Shown here in pieces: positions 25,121 to 35,821 of a stretch of 64,000 nucleotides of DNA. Made by a program: the position numbers and the translations under genes. Source of the stretch: Pyrococcus sp. ST04 (GTDB taxonomy: Archaea > Methanobacteriota_B > Thermococci > Thermococcales > Thermococcaceae); the NCBI RefSeq assembly GCF_000263735.1, contig NC_017946.1:1157348-1221347 (forward strand). Reading direction: 5' to 3'. The notes under the pieces were generated by a model. The model was not told where the DNA came from. It made no database searches and saw nothing but the letters and a program-made list of their open reading frames with translations. Every line of letters starts with the position of its first letter. The stretch's first letter is position 1.

Positions 25121-25808
25121 CTTTGACTGGGAATCCTCCCTGGAAACTTCCAGGAATAGGTGTTAGAAGTGACTTTTCTAGCTTAATTTCAACATTGTTG
25201 ATGTTCTTAAGAACAGGATAAATTGATTCATAAAAATCTTTCATCCATTTTCCGTCTCTCCTCGCTATTATATGGTATCCTCCTTTCGTTTCGGAAATCC
25301 AAACGACTGGAACCGAATATTTCCTCAATTGTTCAGTTATATATTCAATTAGGGAATTATCCTTCGAGTCAACATCAATTAAGAAGTAGGGCTTTCTGCT
25401 AGGAGATTTTTGCAAGTTAGAAAGCATTATCCTACAAAATCCTTTAAATTTAGAGCTATCATTTTCAAATGCTAAGATTCTTATAAACTTCTCAATCGTC
25501 TTGACTACTCCTTTCTTGATATCTTTGGGGATTATATCAACGTATATTGCCATTGCACTCTTTGGAATACATTTGCCACCTCTGCTCGTATAAGCACAAT
25601 CTTGTGGGATTAACCTAAGGACAGCACTGTAGAATTCTTCAAAGGAGCTCTCTTTCACTACTTCATAATCAAGTAGTTCATAGTTTGAGGGCAATTCCTT
25701 AAACCATTTTCTTCTGGAGATAAGGAAGAGAGTATATACCTCATTTTCCCCTAAAGATTGCACCACCCTCTCAAAGAACTTTTTCATGATATCAGTATCA
25801 TATATCAT
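25101..25808 (-). CDS. compact archaeo-eukaryotic primase (AEP)-like protein
   Basis: A 235-residue protein with three features of the AEP catalytic core. They are the metal-binding DxD in YFLIDVDSKD (D145, D147), the nucleotide-binding ETKGGYHIIAR with H179, and LLTPIPGSFQGGFPVKG (residues 214-230), which resembles the LIRLPGSLHGKTG motif of archaeal PriS. It is much shorter than PriS (about 345 residues) and lacks the cysteine zinc-binding site in the usual place; CAYTSRGGKC (71-80) offers two cysteines. The activity is inferred from motifs only. It is the first gene of a two-gene minus-strand unit and is divergent from mtnA. Confidence 0.7.
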   Translation of the reverse strand: MIYDTDIMKKFFERVVQSLGENEVYTLFLISRRKWFKELPSNYELLDYEVVKESSFEEFYSAVLRLIPQDCAYTSRGGKCIPKSAMAIYVDIIPKDIKKGVVKTIEKFIRILAFENDSSKFKGFCRIMLSNLQKSPSRKPYFLIDVDSKDNSLIEYITEQLRKYSVPVVWISETKGGYHIIARRDGKWMKDFYESIYPVLKNINNVEIKLEKSLLTPIPGSFQGGFPVKGVWNDV

Positions 25809-25867
25809 GGAAGAACTTACGAGAAAACTAATTTAAGGGCTTCGGTGAATCAAAACTGGTGAAGCTA

Positions 25868-26938
25868 ATGGAAATCAAGTATAAACCTGAAGAGCTTACA
25901 AAGCTTCCAAGAAGCGTGGACTATAAAAACGGAAAGGTTTACATGATTGACCAGAGGTTACTCCCCAAGGAATTTAAGATAGTGGAATTCACGAAAGTAG
26001 AGGACGTAGCTACGGCAATAAAAAATATGACAGTAAGAGGAGCCCCAGCTATTGGAGCTGCGGCTGCATTTGGATTAGCTCTTTATGCAGAGACAACGAA
26101 GGCAAAGACAAAGGAAGAATTCTTTGAAGGATTTGAAAAAGCTTATGAAACCCTAAAAAACACAAGACCAACAGCCGTCAACCTGTTTTGGGCACTGAAT
26201 AGGATTAAAAAACTCGTAGAAGAAAACAGGGAAAGCAGCTTGGAAGAGATAAAAAAGCTGATCGTTGAGGAAGCGAAGAAAATAGCAAATGAAGATGTTG
26301 AAGCAAATCTAAGAATGGGCCATTATGGAGCTGAAGTTCTCCCTGAAGGTAACTTACTTACACACTGCAATGCGGGAAGTCTAGCTACAGTACATTTAGG
26401 AACTGTAGGAGCTGTAGTAAGAGTTATGCATAAGGAGGGAATCCTCAAATTGCTTTGGTTAGACGAAACTAGACCAGTTCTCCAAGGTGCTAGGCTTTCT
26501 GCATGGGAGTACAGTTATGATGGATTGAATGTGAAGCTAATTGCCGATAACGCGGCAGCATTTGTTATGCAACAAGGCATGGTTGATGCAATTATAGTAG
26601 GGGCAGACAGAATAGTTGCCAATGGAGACTTTGCGAACAAAATAGGCACATATATGCTTGCAGTTTTGGCAAAGGAACATGGTATACCCTTCTTTACTGT
26701 TGCCCCGCTATCAACTATAGACATGAATTTGAAGAGCGGAAGAGAGATACCAATTGAAGAAAGATCTCCCGAGGAAGTTCTCACATGTGGGGGCTGTAGG
26801 ATAGCTCCAGATGTGCCGGTATACAATCCAGCATTTGATGTCACTCCTCATAGATATTTGACCGGGATAATCACTGATAGAGGGATTGTTTGGCCTCCAT
26901 TTAAAAGGAATCTCAAAAAATTGTTCTCCTCTCTTTAA
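25868..26938 (+). CDS. mtnA: S-methyl-5-thioribose-1-phosphate isomerase
   Basis: A 356-residue protein of the eIF2B-like family. MtnA signatures are MTVRGAPAIGAAAAFGLAL, THCNAGSLATVHLGT (catalytic Cys), DETRPVLQGARLSAWE, and GADRIVANGDFANKIGTY (catalytic Asp). It isomerises methylthioribose-1-phosphate in methionine salvage. Archaeal ribose-1,5-bisphosphate isomerase of the RuBisCO pathway is a shorter paralog of about 322 residues, so I prefer MtnA. ATG 25868 is chosen, five bases after GGTGA; the GTG three codons upstream is less likely. Confidence 0.9.
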   Translation: MEIKYKPEELTKLPRSVDYKNGKVYMIDQRLLPKEFKIVEFTKVEDVATAIKNMTVRGAPAIGAAAAFGLALYAETTKAKTKEEFFEGFEKAYETLKNTRPTAVNLFWALNRIKKLVEENRESSLEEIKKLIVEEAKKIANEDVEANLRMGHYGAEVLPEGNLLTHCNAGSLATVHLGTVGAVVRVMHKEGILKLLWLDETRPVLQGARLSAWEYSYDGLNVKLIADNAAAFVMQQGMVDAIIVGADRIVANGDFANKIGTYMLAVLAKEHGIPFFTVAPLSTIDMNLKSGREIPIEERSPEEVLTCGGCRIAPDVPVYNPAFDVTPHRYLTGIITDRGIVWPPFKRNLKKLFSSL

Positions 26939-27012
26939 TTTGAAATTTTTACAATATTTTCAAGCTAATTTTGGAAAAATTTTAAATTTTTTGATAATAA
27001 CAAAATTACTAG

Positions 27013-27738
27013 ATGATCCCCATGGAAACATTCAAGATAGTTCCAAGTGACGGAGCAGTTGTGTCAATAATTTACGATACATACTCCTCAGGGTGGCAAC
27101 TGTTCTTTGGTGCGATAGCTGAGCTACTAGAGCAAGGGAAATTTGTTGTCTTGTCAAACTATAATCAGCCATTACGTACACTTTTCAAATTAGCATCGGC
27201 GGTAGGAATTGACATTGAAGAAGAGCTGAAAAACGATAATATGGCTATAATAGATGTTTTTGGTTCAAAATATGAGACCTACTTTGATATCCCCAACGTC
27301 TATTACCTTCAAGGAGTTGTGGATGTTGACACTATAAATCCGAAAATTCTCCTAATATTTGAGAAACTTGAGCCTAAATTTAAGAAAAGAGGATTAGTTA
27401 GGGCAATATATGCCCTTGAAGGAGCAACGTTCATGTTTGGGGAGGAAGAGACCCTTAAGCTCCTCAATGCCGACTTAGCTCACAAATCAAGATACCATCC
27501 AGACACGATTTTCATGTTTCTAATGAACAGTGATATACTTTCTAGAAAGTTTATAGCATGGGTCTCCGAGGTCAGCGACTATGTAATAGTAACAAAATCA
27601 AAACTTGAGCCTGATGGAATTATTGAAAGACTATATGTAGTTAGAAGCCCTGATGAAGGCTTTAGGCCATTAGCCTTTAAGCTCCACATTTCAGACGAGT
27701 TAACAAAGGAAAGAATCAAGATAGAAAAAATAATCTAG
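27013..27738 (+). CDS. KaiC-like/DUF257-like protein without P-loop
   Basis: A 241-residue soluble protein. The alternation of strands and helices (VVSIIYDTYSSGWQLFFGAI, FVVLSNYNQPLRTLFKLA, NMAIIDVFGS, FMFLMNSDILSRKFIAWVSEVSDYVIV) suggests a RecA/KaiC-derived fold. No GxxxxGK[ST] loop is present. It resembles Thermococcales-specific families such as DUF257 as I recall them; the function is unknown. It has its own AT-rich promoter (AAATTTTAAATTTTTTG about 20-40 bases upstream) and no operon partner. Confidence 0.6.
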   Translation: MIPMETFKIVPSDGAVVSIIYDTYSSGWQLFFGAIAELLEQGKFVVLSNYNQPLRTLFKLASAVGIDIEEELKNDNMAIIDVFGSKYETYFDIPNVYYLQGVVDVDTINPKILLIFEKLEPKFKKRGLVRAIYALEGATFMFGEEETLKLLNADLAHKSRYHPDTIFMFLMNSDILSRKFIAWVSEVSDYVIVTKSKLEPDGIIERLYVVRSPDEGFRPLAFKLHISDELTKERIKIEKII

Positions 27739-27810
27739 AATATCCTCATTTCTAAACGTAAATTTTTCTATGTGAAACTTCATAAGGTATAAAATAAAGG
27801 TTAAAGAGGC

Positions 27811-29688
27811 TCAGCCACGGAATTTTGGTCTCTGGCTCAAGAGTAAAGGTAGAGGCCTTGGCTTGTAAGGGAAGCCCTCTGTTTTTGCTTTTATCTCTTT
27901 TACTAGCTCTTCAATTCTTGTTTCATACTGTTTTCCATCCTCCCTTCTTCTTACCGTTATTGTCCCTGTTTCTTTTTCCTTTGCTCCTACGACAACAATA
28001 TAGGGTATCCACTCCTTCTCAGCTCTTCTAATCTTCTTGCTTAGTCTCTCGTCCTCGTCATCAACATCAACTCTTATCTTGGCACCTTCAAGCTTCCCAG
28101 CGACATATAGGGCGTAGTCAAGGAACTCTTCACTAACTGGAATAACCCTAACCTGGATTGGGCTCAGCCAAAGTGGGAACATTGGCTTCTTTCCTTCCTG
28201 CATAAGCTTTGCCTGCTTTTCAAGGATGGCATACATTACTCTCTCAATAGCTCCACTTGGAGAGCAGTGAAGAATTAGTGGATATTTTTCCTCACCGTTT
28301 TCGTCGTAGTAAGTTATTCCAAATCTTTCAGCATTTTCAACATCAATCTGAACAGTGCTCAAAGCGGCAGCTTTGTCAAGGTTGTCAACGAAGTTGAACT
28401 CAAACTTTAATATGAAGTAGAAGAACCTCTGCTTCCACATCTCGATTAGAACTGGTTTTCCAATTAGCTTTACTAGCTCTATTATGAAGTCTTTGTGTTC
28501 TTTCCAAAAGTCCTCTGTAAATCTTATAGCGACCTCATAGTCTTCTGGATTCAGGCCAACACCTGCAAGGACTTCCATACTGAGTTTGAACTGTTTTTTG
28601 AATTCATCTTTTGCCTGCTCTATATCTTTTGCTAGGGTGTGCATATCGGGCATTGTGAATGCCCTTAATCTTCTAAGCCCTGATAATTCTCCCCTCTTCT
28701 CTCTTCTAAATGAGTACCTCGTCAGTTCATACATTCTAAGGGGCAAGTTCCTGTAACTTATTATGGCATCTTTCTTTATCATGAACTGGCCAAAACATGC
28801 CGCAAACCTAAGGAAGTATCTTTTATCACCGCTTAGGACTATGTACTGTCTAGCTGGGAATCTGTTGAGATACTTCTCGAGAGCAGGATGCTCGAAGTCA
28901 TACATAATAGGTGTTTCAACCTCCATTGCTCCGTATTCTATAACTTTCTCGGTAACGTACTGCTCAAGGAGGGACTTTATGAGTCTTCCCTTTGGATAGT
29001 ATCTCAGGTTTCCAGGATCACTTCCGGGCTCATAGTCCACTAACTCATGCTCAAGCATTAGTCTAACGTGAGGAGGTTCCTTGTCAGCTATTCTGTTCTT
29101 TGCTATCTCATAATTTACGAACTTCTTTAAGTTTTCATAACCTGTAAAGTCGAACTTGTCAACCTCAATCAGCTCTCCTTCTGGAGTTAAAATATACCAG
29201 TAGCTAATGAGCTCTGTCTCTTCTTTCTTCAGAGCCTCGGGAACTTCTTCTTCCCTGGCTGCCTCTGGGACTATGGTTCTGCTGAGCTCTGCTAAGGGAT
29301 GGCCCTTACAGCTTATCTTAAAAGCTTTGTAGTAACCGAAGGGTGCTCTCCCAACGTTGTATCCTTTTTCCTTTATCTTTTCATAAATCTTCTTTAGAAC
29401 ATCCAATGCAACTGAAGGCTTTGCAAGTTCGCTACTTAAATGAGCGAATGGGTAAATGAATATGTTCTCGGCTTTAACTTGTTCAGCAACATTAGTTATT
29501 TCATCAACCGCCTTTTCAACGACTTCATCTGGATTCTTTTCATCTACTTTCTCAACGCTTATAAATGCTACAAGAACTTCTTCCATCCTTCCTTTTTTCA
29601 TATCCTCAGTTATTGGCTCGGGATTCTTGAGGGCCTTGTCCTTAACTTCGTACTCAATATAGTCGCTGTGTATTAGGAGAACCCTCAT
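27811..29688 (-). CDS. thrS: threonyl-tRNA synthetase (archaeal type)
   Basis: A 625-residue class II synthetase. Residues 1-145 form the archaeal N-terminal editing domain related to D-aminoacyl-tRNA deacylase ([15 protein letters not shown]). The catalytic core has motif 2 [28 protein letters not shown], and motif 3 [20 protein letters not shown]. The anticodon-binding domain begins near [15 protein letters not shown]. Cys-rich zinc ligands in the core are as expected for ThrRS. It is a single gene with convergent and divergent neighbours. Confidence 0.97.
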   Translation of the reverse strand: MRVLLIHSDYIEYEVKDKALKNPEPITEDMKKGRMEEVLVAFISVEKVDEKNPDEVVEKAVDEITNVAEQVKAENIFIYPFAHLSSELAKPSVALDVLKKIYEKIKEKGYNVGRAPFGYYKAFKISCKGHPLAELSRTIVPEAAREEEVPEALKKEETELISYWYILTPEGELIEVDKFDFTGYENLKKFVNYEIAKNRIADKEPPHVRLMLEHELVDYEPGSDPGNLRYYPKGRLIKSLLEQYVTEKVIEYGAMEVETPIMYDFEHPALEKYLNRFPARQYIVLSGDKRYFLRFAACFGQFMIKKDAIISYRNLPLRMYELTRYSFRREKRGELSGLRRLRAFTMPDMHTLAKDIEQAKDEFKKQFKLSMEVLAGVGLNPEDYEVAIRFTEDFWKEHKDFIIELVKLIGKPVLIEMWKQRFFYFILKFEFNFVDNLDKAAALSTVQIDVENAERFGITYYDENGEEKYPLILHCSPSGAIERVMYAILEKQAKLMQEGKKPMFPLWLSPIQVRVIPVSEEFLDYALYVAGKLEGAKIRVDVDDEDERLSKKIRRAEKEWIPYIVVVGAKEKETGTITVRRREDGKQYETRIEELVKEIKAKTEGFPYKPRPLPLLLSQRPKFRG

Positions 29689-29807
29689 GCTATCACCTCA
29701 TTAGACTTCTAAAGCTTCTGCTTATAAGGTCTTTTATAAGGATAAGGTTTTTAAATAATCTCCTGTAAGAGCTCTTAGCTTTCATTTCGAATTCTGGAGG
29801 TGAGAGC

Positions 29808-30320
29808 ATGAAGGCCCCGATCTGTGAGGTTTGTCTTAAAACAGATGGCATTCTCTGTCCTGCTGATGAAAAAAAGCTTGAACAGGGAATTATTACTGAA
29901 CTAGACGTTAAAATATCAAGGATGCTTTACAAATTGCTTGGAGATGCAGATGTTGAGTTCAAGAAGGCAGTTGAGGCTGGAGACCTTGTAGTTCTCATAG
30001 TGGGAGAAGGGGATGTGCCATTAGTAATAGGCAAGGGAGGAAAGAACATAAAGTTCCTTACTAGGGAACTTGGAAAGAGGGTGAGGGTAATAGAAGGGAG
30101 AGATATTAAGGGAACAGACGACGTAAAGAAATTAGCAATGGATCTACTTTACCCAGCAGGAGTATTTGGTGTGAACGTAGTTTACAAGCCTGAGGGTGGC
30201 CAGTATTACAAGATTCTCGTGTTCAGCAGGGATAAGAATAAGTTGCCTGAGAAGGCAGAAGTCCTTGAGAGCATACTCTCTCAGATTACTGGTGTTGAGA
30301 CAAAAATCTTTTTCATCTGA
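29808..30320 (+). CDS. KH-domain RNA-binding protein (NusA-like)
   Basis: A 170-residue protein. The N-terminus has CEVCLKTDGILC, a possible zinc knuckle with CPADEKK. A KH domain follows (about residues 60-115) with the GKGGKNIKFL GxxG loop. The C-terminal region may be a second degenerate KH. It resembles archaeal stand-alone KH/NusA-type proteins and probably binds RNA. GGAGGTGAG precedes the ATG. Confidence 0.8.
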   Translation: MKAPICEVCLKTDGILCPADEKKLEQGIITELDVKISRMLYKLLGDADVEFKKAVEAGDLVVLIVGEGDVPLVIGKGGKNIKFLTRELGKRVRVIEGRDIKGTDDVKKLAMDLLYPAGVFGVNVVYKPEGGQYYKILVFSRDKNKLPEKAEVLESILSQITGVETKIFFI

Positions 30321-30346
30321 TTTTTATACCCTTTTGTTGGTGTACA

Positions 30347-30766
30347 ATGATTAGGGTAGTAATAAAGCCCAACAAGGGATTTGGGAAGATTAAAGCTGAA
30401 ATTAGTAAAGACCTTTATTCTGAAATCCTAAGTATATCTGAAAAATTTGGAGTTTCTCCTGAAGAAATAATTATCCTTGCACTCAAAGGTAACTTTAAAA
30501 AACCGGAAAATGTCGATCTAGAAAAGCTTGAGAAAGAAGTGCAGAACCTCGAAAAAAAGGTTTGGGAGCTAGAAAAAAGATATGCTCCCTTGAAATTCAA
30601 AGCGTACAACTTATTTGAAGAAAACAAACTGCTTGCAATAGAGCTTTCAGGATTGATAGCAGAGAATGTCCAGCTGAGAAGATTCTTAAGAAAGAAGGTT
30701 GAAGTGAACAAAGAGCTTAGGAAAATAGTGAACTACTACCTAGGATTGGGGGCGGATGATGAGTAA
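30347..30766 (+). CDS. putative ribbon-helix-helix plus coiled-coil protein
   Basis: A 139-residue protein I cannot name. Residues 14-50 (IKAEISKDLYSEILSISEKF, then GVSPEEIIILALKG) have the strand-helix-helix spacing of a ribbon-helix-helix DNA-binding domain. Residues 58-80 form a strong coiled coil (LEKLEKEVQNLEKKVWELEK), and further helices follow. A DNA-binding dimer is plausible. It follows the KH gene by 26 bases on the same strand. Its last codons overlap box C of a C/D sRNA. Confidence 0.6.
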   Translation: MIRVVIKPNKGFGKIKAEISKDLYSEILSISEKFGVSPEEIIILALKGNFKKPENVDLEKLEKEVQNLEKKVWELEKRYAPLKFKAYNLFEENKLLAIELSGLIAENVQLRRFLRKKVEVNKELRKIVNYYLGLGADDE

Positions 30767-30808
30767 CTCCTGCTGAATATGATGTTGATCCCTATGAGCG
30801 CTGACGCT
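30752..30808 (+). ncRNA. C/D box sRNA upstream of the alpha-mannosidase gene
   Basis: Box C GATGATGA (30755-30762), a 10-base guide, D' CTGA (30773-30776), C' ATGATGT (30779-30785, one mismatch), a 15-base guide, and D CTGA (30801-30804). GCG just before box C pairs with CGC just after box D, giving the terminal stem of the K-turn. The D' guide would target RNA containing CAGGAGTTAC. The RNA overlaps the stop of the coiled-coil gene and falsely lengthens the open frame of the mannosidase. Confidence 0.8.
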
Positions 30809-30862
30809 CTCCACCCGAAATTCTCATATTCTAGTGTAATTAAAACTCTAATGGGGAATACC

Positions 30863-33800
30863 ATGTTAAGTCTTGCTGAGGTAGAGAGAAAAGCTTTTGA
30901 TTTAATGGCGACTTCAATTAGAAAGCACAAAACCATTTCTTCATGGGAGCTTGAAGGGAAGAAAATATCCCTCCCCCTTCTCCTTGAGGCAAAGCCAGGA
31001 GATCTTATAGTACTCAAAACGAGAATAGAAGTCCCAAAGGACGGACTGAAGTGGTTTTTAAAAGTGTGTATGGAGGGAAATGCCCTTGTAAGACTCGATG
31101 GAATGGCTTATGGAACCATAGACGATGTCCACACTTACATTCCAATTCGACCAGGGAAACATGAACTTGAGCTCATAATTTCACCCTTAACTATGTTCGG
31201 ATATCACAAATGGAGGATAAAAGTTGACTACACGATGCTCGTTGGAATAATGTGGGAACCCTATGTCCTGGCTCAGAGGCTTCTTGACCTTGTAAGCTTC
31301 ATAGAGGTTATAAAAGAAGAGGACCTCAAAGAAGCTTTGTTAAAAGAGCTTTCAAACATCCTTATATCAGTTAAAACGGTGCCAAGTTTGAGGCAGATAA
31401 CTCTTCTAAGGATGCTTCTTTACGATGGTGGTTTGGGTATTAAAGAATTAAAACTCGGCAGGTTTGACGTAAGAGAGGTAAGAACCGATTATATGTTCCT
31501 TTCTGCTGTTTACGGAATCGGGGAGATGAAAGGCATAGTGCACGATATTCCAAAGCCGACTAAGGAAGAGTATTTAGAGGAAATTAAAAGAGTCGAAAGA
31601 GATTTGGAGAGGGCTTTAGCTAGATTAAGAAAGGCATTTCCAAAAGTTGGAAAAGCATACGCTTTTGCACACTCCCATATAGATGCAGCATGGCTTTGGA
31701 CTTATGATGAGACTAAGCAGAAAATTCTGAGAACATTTTCAACAATAGAGAGACTAATGAGAAGATATGGAATAACCTACGTTCAAAGTTCTGCCCAATA
31801 TTATGAGTGGTTGGAGAGCCTCGATAGGGATCTCTTTGAGAAAGTTAAGAGATTCATTGAGGAAGGAAAGTGGATAATAGTTGGTGGAATGTGGGTCGAA
31901 AGTGATGTCCAGCTAGTCGATGGAGAATCAATAGCTAGACAATTTCTTTATGGTCAAAGATATTTTTACAAAAAATTCGGAAGAACGGCAAAAATTGGAT
32001 GGCTACCAGATACCTTTGGATTTCCAGCTTCTTTGCCTCAGTTTTTAAAGAAAAGCGGAATAGAAATGTTTGCAACGTACAAACTTCTCTGGAATGAGCG
32101 GAATGAATTTCCATACCATGCTTTTATATGGAAAGGAGTCGATGGAACAGAGATACCAGTGCATCTAATGATGAGCTACAAATCTTCGATGACTGCAAAA
32201 AGCCTATACAAGCAATGGAAAAGATACAAGAATAAGTACGAGGTCCCATTCCTCCTCTACGCCTATGGATATGGAGATGGAGGAGGAGGGATAACCTGGG
32301 AAATGGTTGAAATGATGAAACACATGAATAAAGTACCCTATATCCCGAAACTCGTCAAAGGAACCGAAGAGGAGTATCTAAGAGAACTAAAGGCACATAT
32401 TAAAGATATGCCGACTTGGGAAGGAGAATTATATGTTGAGGTTCATAGAGGGACTTACACAACAAATCTAAGAGTCAAAAAGCTTATGGCAGAAGCGGAA
32501 TCTATACTGAGAAGTGCCGAGATATGGGCATCGATAGCACATTCCCTAGGGGTTATGGAATACCCCAAGCAGAAACTTGATAACCTATGGAAGAGAATCC
32601 TTCTTCATCAGTTTCATGACGTTTTGCCAGGTTCTTCGATAAGAGAAGTATACGATGAGGTCGAAAAGGACCTAAATAAGGTAATCGAGGAAGCAAATTC
32701 AATAGTTGAAGAAGCCCTCCAAAAAATTTCACAGGGAGAAGCACTTGTCTTTAACGATCTCCCATGGGAGAGAAAGGAAGTAATTGAGATTGATGGTAGA
32801 CCCATGCTTATCAAAGCGGAACCTCTTGGATGGAAACCGATTGAAGAGATAAAAGAGGGATACATAAATGCTCAAGAGAAAAATGGGAAGATAATTATTG
32901 AAAATGAGTTAATTAGTGTGATTATTAATGAGGAAGGTGAGATAATATCGCTGTACGACAAAGAAAGTAAATGGGAAGCAATAAGAAGCCCCAGTAATGT
33001 GATAATGGCCCACATAGACACTCCAGGAACATGGGATGCTTGGGACGTCAATGAAGACTTCTTAATTCAAGGGCAAAAGCTCGAAACAATTGAGAAGGCA
33101 AAGATAACTAGAAACGATGGTTACATAGTTGAAGTTGAAGTTAAAAAGAAATACGGGAATTCAAGGCTAACTCAAAAAATAAGGGTCAAAAGAGGATCTA
33201 AGCTAGTGGAATTCCATACAGCTGTTGATTGGTGGGACAAAGAAGTCTTCCTCAAAGCCTGGTTCAACTTTAACACTCATAATTGGAGTGCCTACTATGA
33301 CATACCCTATGGAGTTGTTAGAAGACCTGCAGTTAGAAATACTCCATGGGAGCAAGCAAAGTTCGAAGTCCCAGCCCTTAGGTGGGCAGACGTCAGTGAT
33401 GGAGAGCATGGAGTTGCTATAATATGCCCATCTCGCCATGGATATACGAACTGGGATTCAAAGATTGGGCTGAGCTTACTAAAATCTCCAATATATCCTA
33501 ACCCCTGGAGTGATACAGGAAAGGGAGAGTTTTCGTACTATCTATACCCCCACACTGGCTATTGGTTCGAAGGGGAGGTATACAAGAGAGCTCTTGAAGT
33601 CTGGTCTCCCCTCAGAATAACTCAAGGAAAGAAGGGCAAAAAGAAATTCTCACTGATGAGAGGAGATGCCGTTATTGGAGCAATAAAGCTATCAGAGGAT
33701 GGAGATGGCTATATAATAAGATTGTATAATCCTTCCAAAGGAAGCCTAACGATAAAGCTACCGGAAAGTGGTGTTGAACTGGACATTCCAGAGCTTAATA

Positions 33801-33883
33801 TTCTTGGAAAAGTTGGAGAGGTAATAAAACTAAACGCTTTCGAGATAAAGACTGTTAAAGTTTCCTCCTTGGTAAAAGCTTGA
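30863..33883 (+). CDS. alpha-mannosidase, glycoside hydrolase family 38
   Basis: A roughly 1006-residue GH38 enzyme. Motifs: [20 protein letters not shown] (metal ligands His/Asp), the nucleophile Asp in [15 protein letters not shown], and [18 protein letters not shown]. The C-terminal half is the beta-sandwich region with the middle three-helix bundle before it. It hydrolyses alpha-linked mannose, here probably cytosolic because no signal peptide is seen. The frame is open from 30779, but that region is occupied by a C/D sRNA. I chose ATG 30863 (GGGGA eight bases before); ATG 30851 is the alternative. The 3' end overlaps nob1 by 29 bases tail to tail. Confidence 0.92.
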   Translation: MLSLAEVERKAFDLMATSIRKHKTISSWELEGKKISLPLLLEAKPGDLIVLKTRIEVPKDGLKWFLKVCMEGNALVRLDGMAYGTIDDVHTYIPIRPGKHELELIISPLTMFGYHKWRIKVDYTMLVGIMWEPYVLAQRLLDLVSFIEVIKEEDLKEALLKELSNILISVKTVPSLRQITLLRMLLYDGGLGIKELKLGRFDVREVRTDYMFLSAVYGIGEMKGIVHDIPKPTKEEYLEEIKRVERDLERALARLRKAFPKVGKAYAFAHSHIDAAWLWTYDETKQKILRTFSTIERLMRRYGITYVQSSAQYYEWLESLDRDLFEKVKRFIEEGKWIIVGGMWVESDVQLVDGESIARQFLYGQRYFYKKFGRTAKIGWLPDTFGFPASLPQFLKKSGIEMFATYKLLWNERNEFPYHAFIWKGVDGTEIPVHLMMSYKSSMTAKSLYKQWKRYKNKYEVPFLLYAYGYGDGGGGITWEMVEMMKHMNKVPYIPKLVKGTEEEYLRELKAHIKDMPTWEGELYVEVHRGTYTTNLRVKKLMAEAESILRSAEIWASIAHSLGVMEYPKQKLDNLWKRILLHQFHDVLPGSSIREVYDEVEKDLNKVIEEANSIVEEALQKISQGEALVFNDLPWERKEVIEIDGRPMLIKAEPLGWKPIEEIKEGYINAQEKNGKIIIENELISVIINEEGEIISLYDKESKWEAIRSPSNVIMAHIDTPGTWDAWDVNEDFLIQGQKLETIEKAKITRNDGYIVEVEVKKKYGNSRLTQKIRVKRGSKLVEFHTAVDWWDKEVFLKAWFNFNTHNWSAYYDIPYGVVRRPAVRNTPWEQAKFEVPALRWADVSDGEHGVAIICPSRHGYTNWDSKIGLSLLKSPIYPNPWSDTGKGEFSYYLYPHTGYWFEGEVYKRALEVWSPLRITQGKKGKKKFSLMRGDAVIGAIKLSEDGDGYIIRLYNPSKGSLTIKLPESGVELDIPELNILGKVGEVIKLNAFEIKTVKVSSLVKA

Positions 33884-34325
33884 GTGGGCTACCGCAATCG
33901 GGACAAACTCCTCCAGGAGGGAGTTCCTTAAACTTCCTACCACAACCTATGCAGACATATACCCACTTAATTTTCCTCTTTATCCCCCTCTTCGTTGTTT
34001 TAAACTTAAGACCAAGAAAACTTGCAACATTCTGAACGTTGTAATCATCTGAGAAAACAATTGCCCTAAGCTCATACGCTAGTGCAAGAACCTCTATGTC
34101 AGCCTCACTAAGTTCCTCAAGTTCACCAGTTTCTCTTGCTACTGACTTAACTTTCTTAACAGACTCTTTTGATGGTTCAACAATTTTAACCTTTCCAGAT
34201 GCTATTAGCCCTTCTAGGAAGACTCTAGATTCCCTATCTTTAATCTCCTCAACGACCTTTGGTGTAGTGTATCCCTCGACATCAATACCTTGAATAAAAA
34301 CTGAAGAGTCAAGAACGAGAATCAA
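33855..34325 (-). CDS. nob1: endoribonuclease Nob1 (rRNA maturation)
   Basis: A 156-residue protein made of a PIN domain ([13 protein letters not shown] with catalytic D6, [26 protein letters not shown]) and a C-terminal zinc ribbon ([15 protein letters not shown]). Nob1 cuts the 3' end of 16S rRNA precursor. The gene overlaps serS by four bases, so the two are coupled. Confidence 0.92.
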   Translation of the reverse strand: MILVLDSSVFIQGIDVEGYTTPKVVEEIKDRESRVFLEGLIASGKVKIVEPSKESVKKVKSVARETGELEELSEADIEVLALAYELRAIVFSDDYNVQNVASFLGLKFKTTKRGIKRKIKWVYVCIGCGRKFKELPPGGVCPDCGSPLKLLPRRKL

Positions 34326-35689
34326 GTCTTACAACACCCCTCTTTCTTATCAACCGGGACAATCTCCTTGAATCCCGTGTACTTCCAAAGAACCTTCGGT
34401 ATTTTTACTGTCCCATCTTCTTGCTGATGATTTTCCAATATTGCGACAATTGCCCTCGAAGTTGCTATTGCCGTTGAGTTCAAAGTGTGGACGTACCTTG
34501 GCTTTTCATCAGTTCTGTCCCTGAATCTTATATTAAGTCTCCTAGCTTGCCAATCTGTACAATTACTTGCAGACACTACTTCTCTAAATCTCCCTTGACC
34601 TGGCATCCATGCTTCTATATCGTACTTCTTTGCCGCAACATATCCAAGATCCCCAGTACATATATTAACGACCCTATAAGGTATCTCAAGCTCCTGGAAT
34701 AGTTCTTCTGCATTTCTTATTATTCTCTCATGCCACTCCCAACTTTCTTCTGGTCTTGAGTATACGAACTGCTCAACCTTGTGGAACTGATGAACTCTGA
34801 ATATCCCCTTCGTGTCTTTTCCAGCGGTGCCTGCTTCTTTTCTAAAGCATGGACTGAAGGCCACATAGAGAAGGGGTAAATCTTTTCCGTCAAGAATCTC
34901 GTTCGCATGAAGGCCAGCTAATGGATGCTCTGCCGTTGGAATGAGATATAGATCTTCACCCTCAACCTTGTATATTACATCCTCAAAATCCTCAAATGTC
35001 GTTGCACCTTCTTCAACGAATCTCCTAACCATGTAAGGAGGAATAACTGGCGTGAACCCCTTCTCTATAAGCCTATCAAGGGCAAATCTTATGAGGGCCA
35101 GGTCAAGGATCACTATCTCATTAAGGAGATAGTAGAATCTTGAACCACTAACTTTGGCCGCTCTTGCAAAGTCGGCCCCTCCAAGGATCTCCAAAAGATC
35201 AACATGAAGCTTTGGTTTCCATTCAAGAACTTCATACTCCATTTTTCCTTGGCTCTGCTCTAAAAATCTCTCCAAATGACCTTTCCAAACTCTAGCCTTT
35301 CCCCAGAACCTTATTGGAACGTTGTCATTTTCGTCCTTTCCAACAGGAACACTCGGATGTGTTATGTTGGGCAGTCTCCAGAGATAATAATCTATTCTCT
35401 TCCTCAGCTCTTCAACTTCTTTTTCTAGTGTTTCTATCTTTCTGACTATTTCTTTACTCTTAGCCAAGAGATCATCAACAGGTTCTCCTGCCTTTCTTCT
35501 CTTCCCTATCTCAATTGCTATCTTGTTTCTTTCATGTCTCAGCTTGTTGATTTCTTTCAACTTTGTTCTCCACTCTGCATCAAGTTTTAGTATCTCATCT
35601 ATCCACTTAACTTTCTCAAGCTCTCCCCTCTTTATCAGATCGTTCTTCACTAACTCTGGCTTCTCACGTATAAGCTTGATATCTAGCAT
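34322..35689 (-). CDS. serS: seryl-tRNA synthetase
   Basis: A 455-residue standard-type class II SerRS, not the rare methanogenic form. The N-terminal tRNA-binding coiled coil spans about residues 30-110. Motif 2 reads [20 protein letters not shown], and motif 3 contains [19 protein letters not shown]. It charges tRNA-Ser and tRNA-Sec-like tRNAs with serine. Confidence 0.97.
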   Translation of the reverse strand: MLDIKLIREKPELVKNDLIKRGELEKVKWIDEILKLDAEWRTKLKEINKLRHERNKIAIEIGKRRKAGEPVDDLLAKSKEIVRKIETLEKEVEELRKRIDYYLWRLPNITHPSVPVGKDENDNVPIRFWGKARVWKGHLERFLEQSQGKMEYEVLEWKPKLHVDLLEILGGADFARAAKVSGSRFYYLLNEIVILDLALIRFALDRLIEKGFTPVIPPYMVRRFVEEGATTFEDFEDVIYKVEGEDLYLIPTAEHPLAGLHANEILDGKDLPLLYVAFSPCFRKEAGTAGKDTKGIFRVHQFHKVEQFVYSRPEESWEWHERIIRNAEELFQELEIPYRVVNICTGDLGYVAAKKYDIEAWMPGQGRFREVVSASNCTDWQARRLNIRFRDRTDEKPRYVHTLNSTAIATSRAIVAILENHQQEDGTVKIPKVLWKYTGFKEIVPVDKKEGCCKT

Positions 35690-35821
35690 GACTATCCCCT
35701 AAACCTCAAAGCAGCTTTTACTTAAAATAGTTGCTCTTGTGGTCACCAAACAATTTAAATTAGAGTACCTTTATAATATTCTCTTGGATGTCAGAAAATT
35801 TCCAAGGAGGATGAAAAATAT

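Noticed and set aside
25868-26938. Ribose-1,5-bisphosphate isomerase partner of RuBisCO
   Set aside because: Length and motifs fit MtnA of methionine salvage; the RuBisCO-pathway isomerase is a shorter paralog.
30779-30862. N-terminal extension of alpha-mannosidase
   Set aside because: The stretch is occupied by a C/D sRNA, lacks a ribosome binding site and does not read like the enzyme's start.
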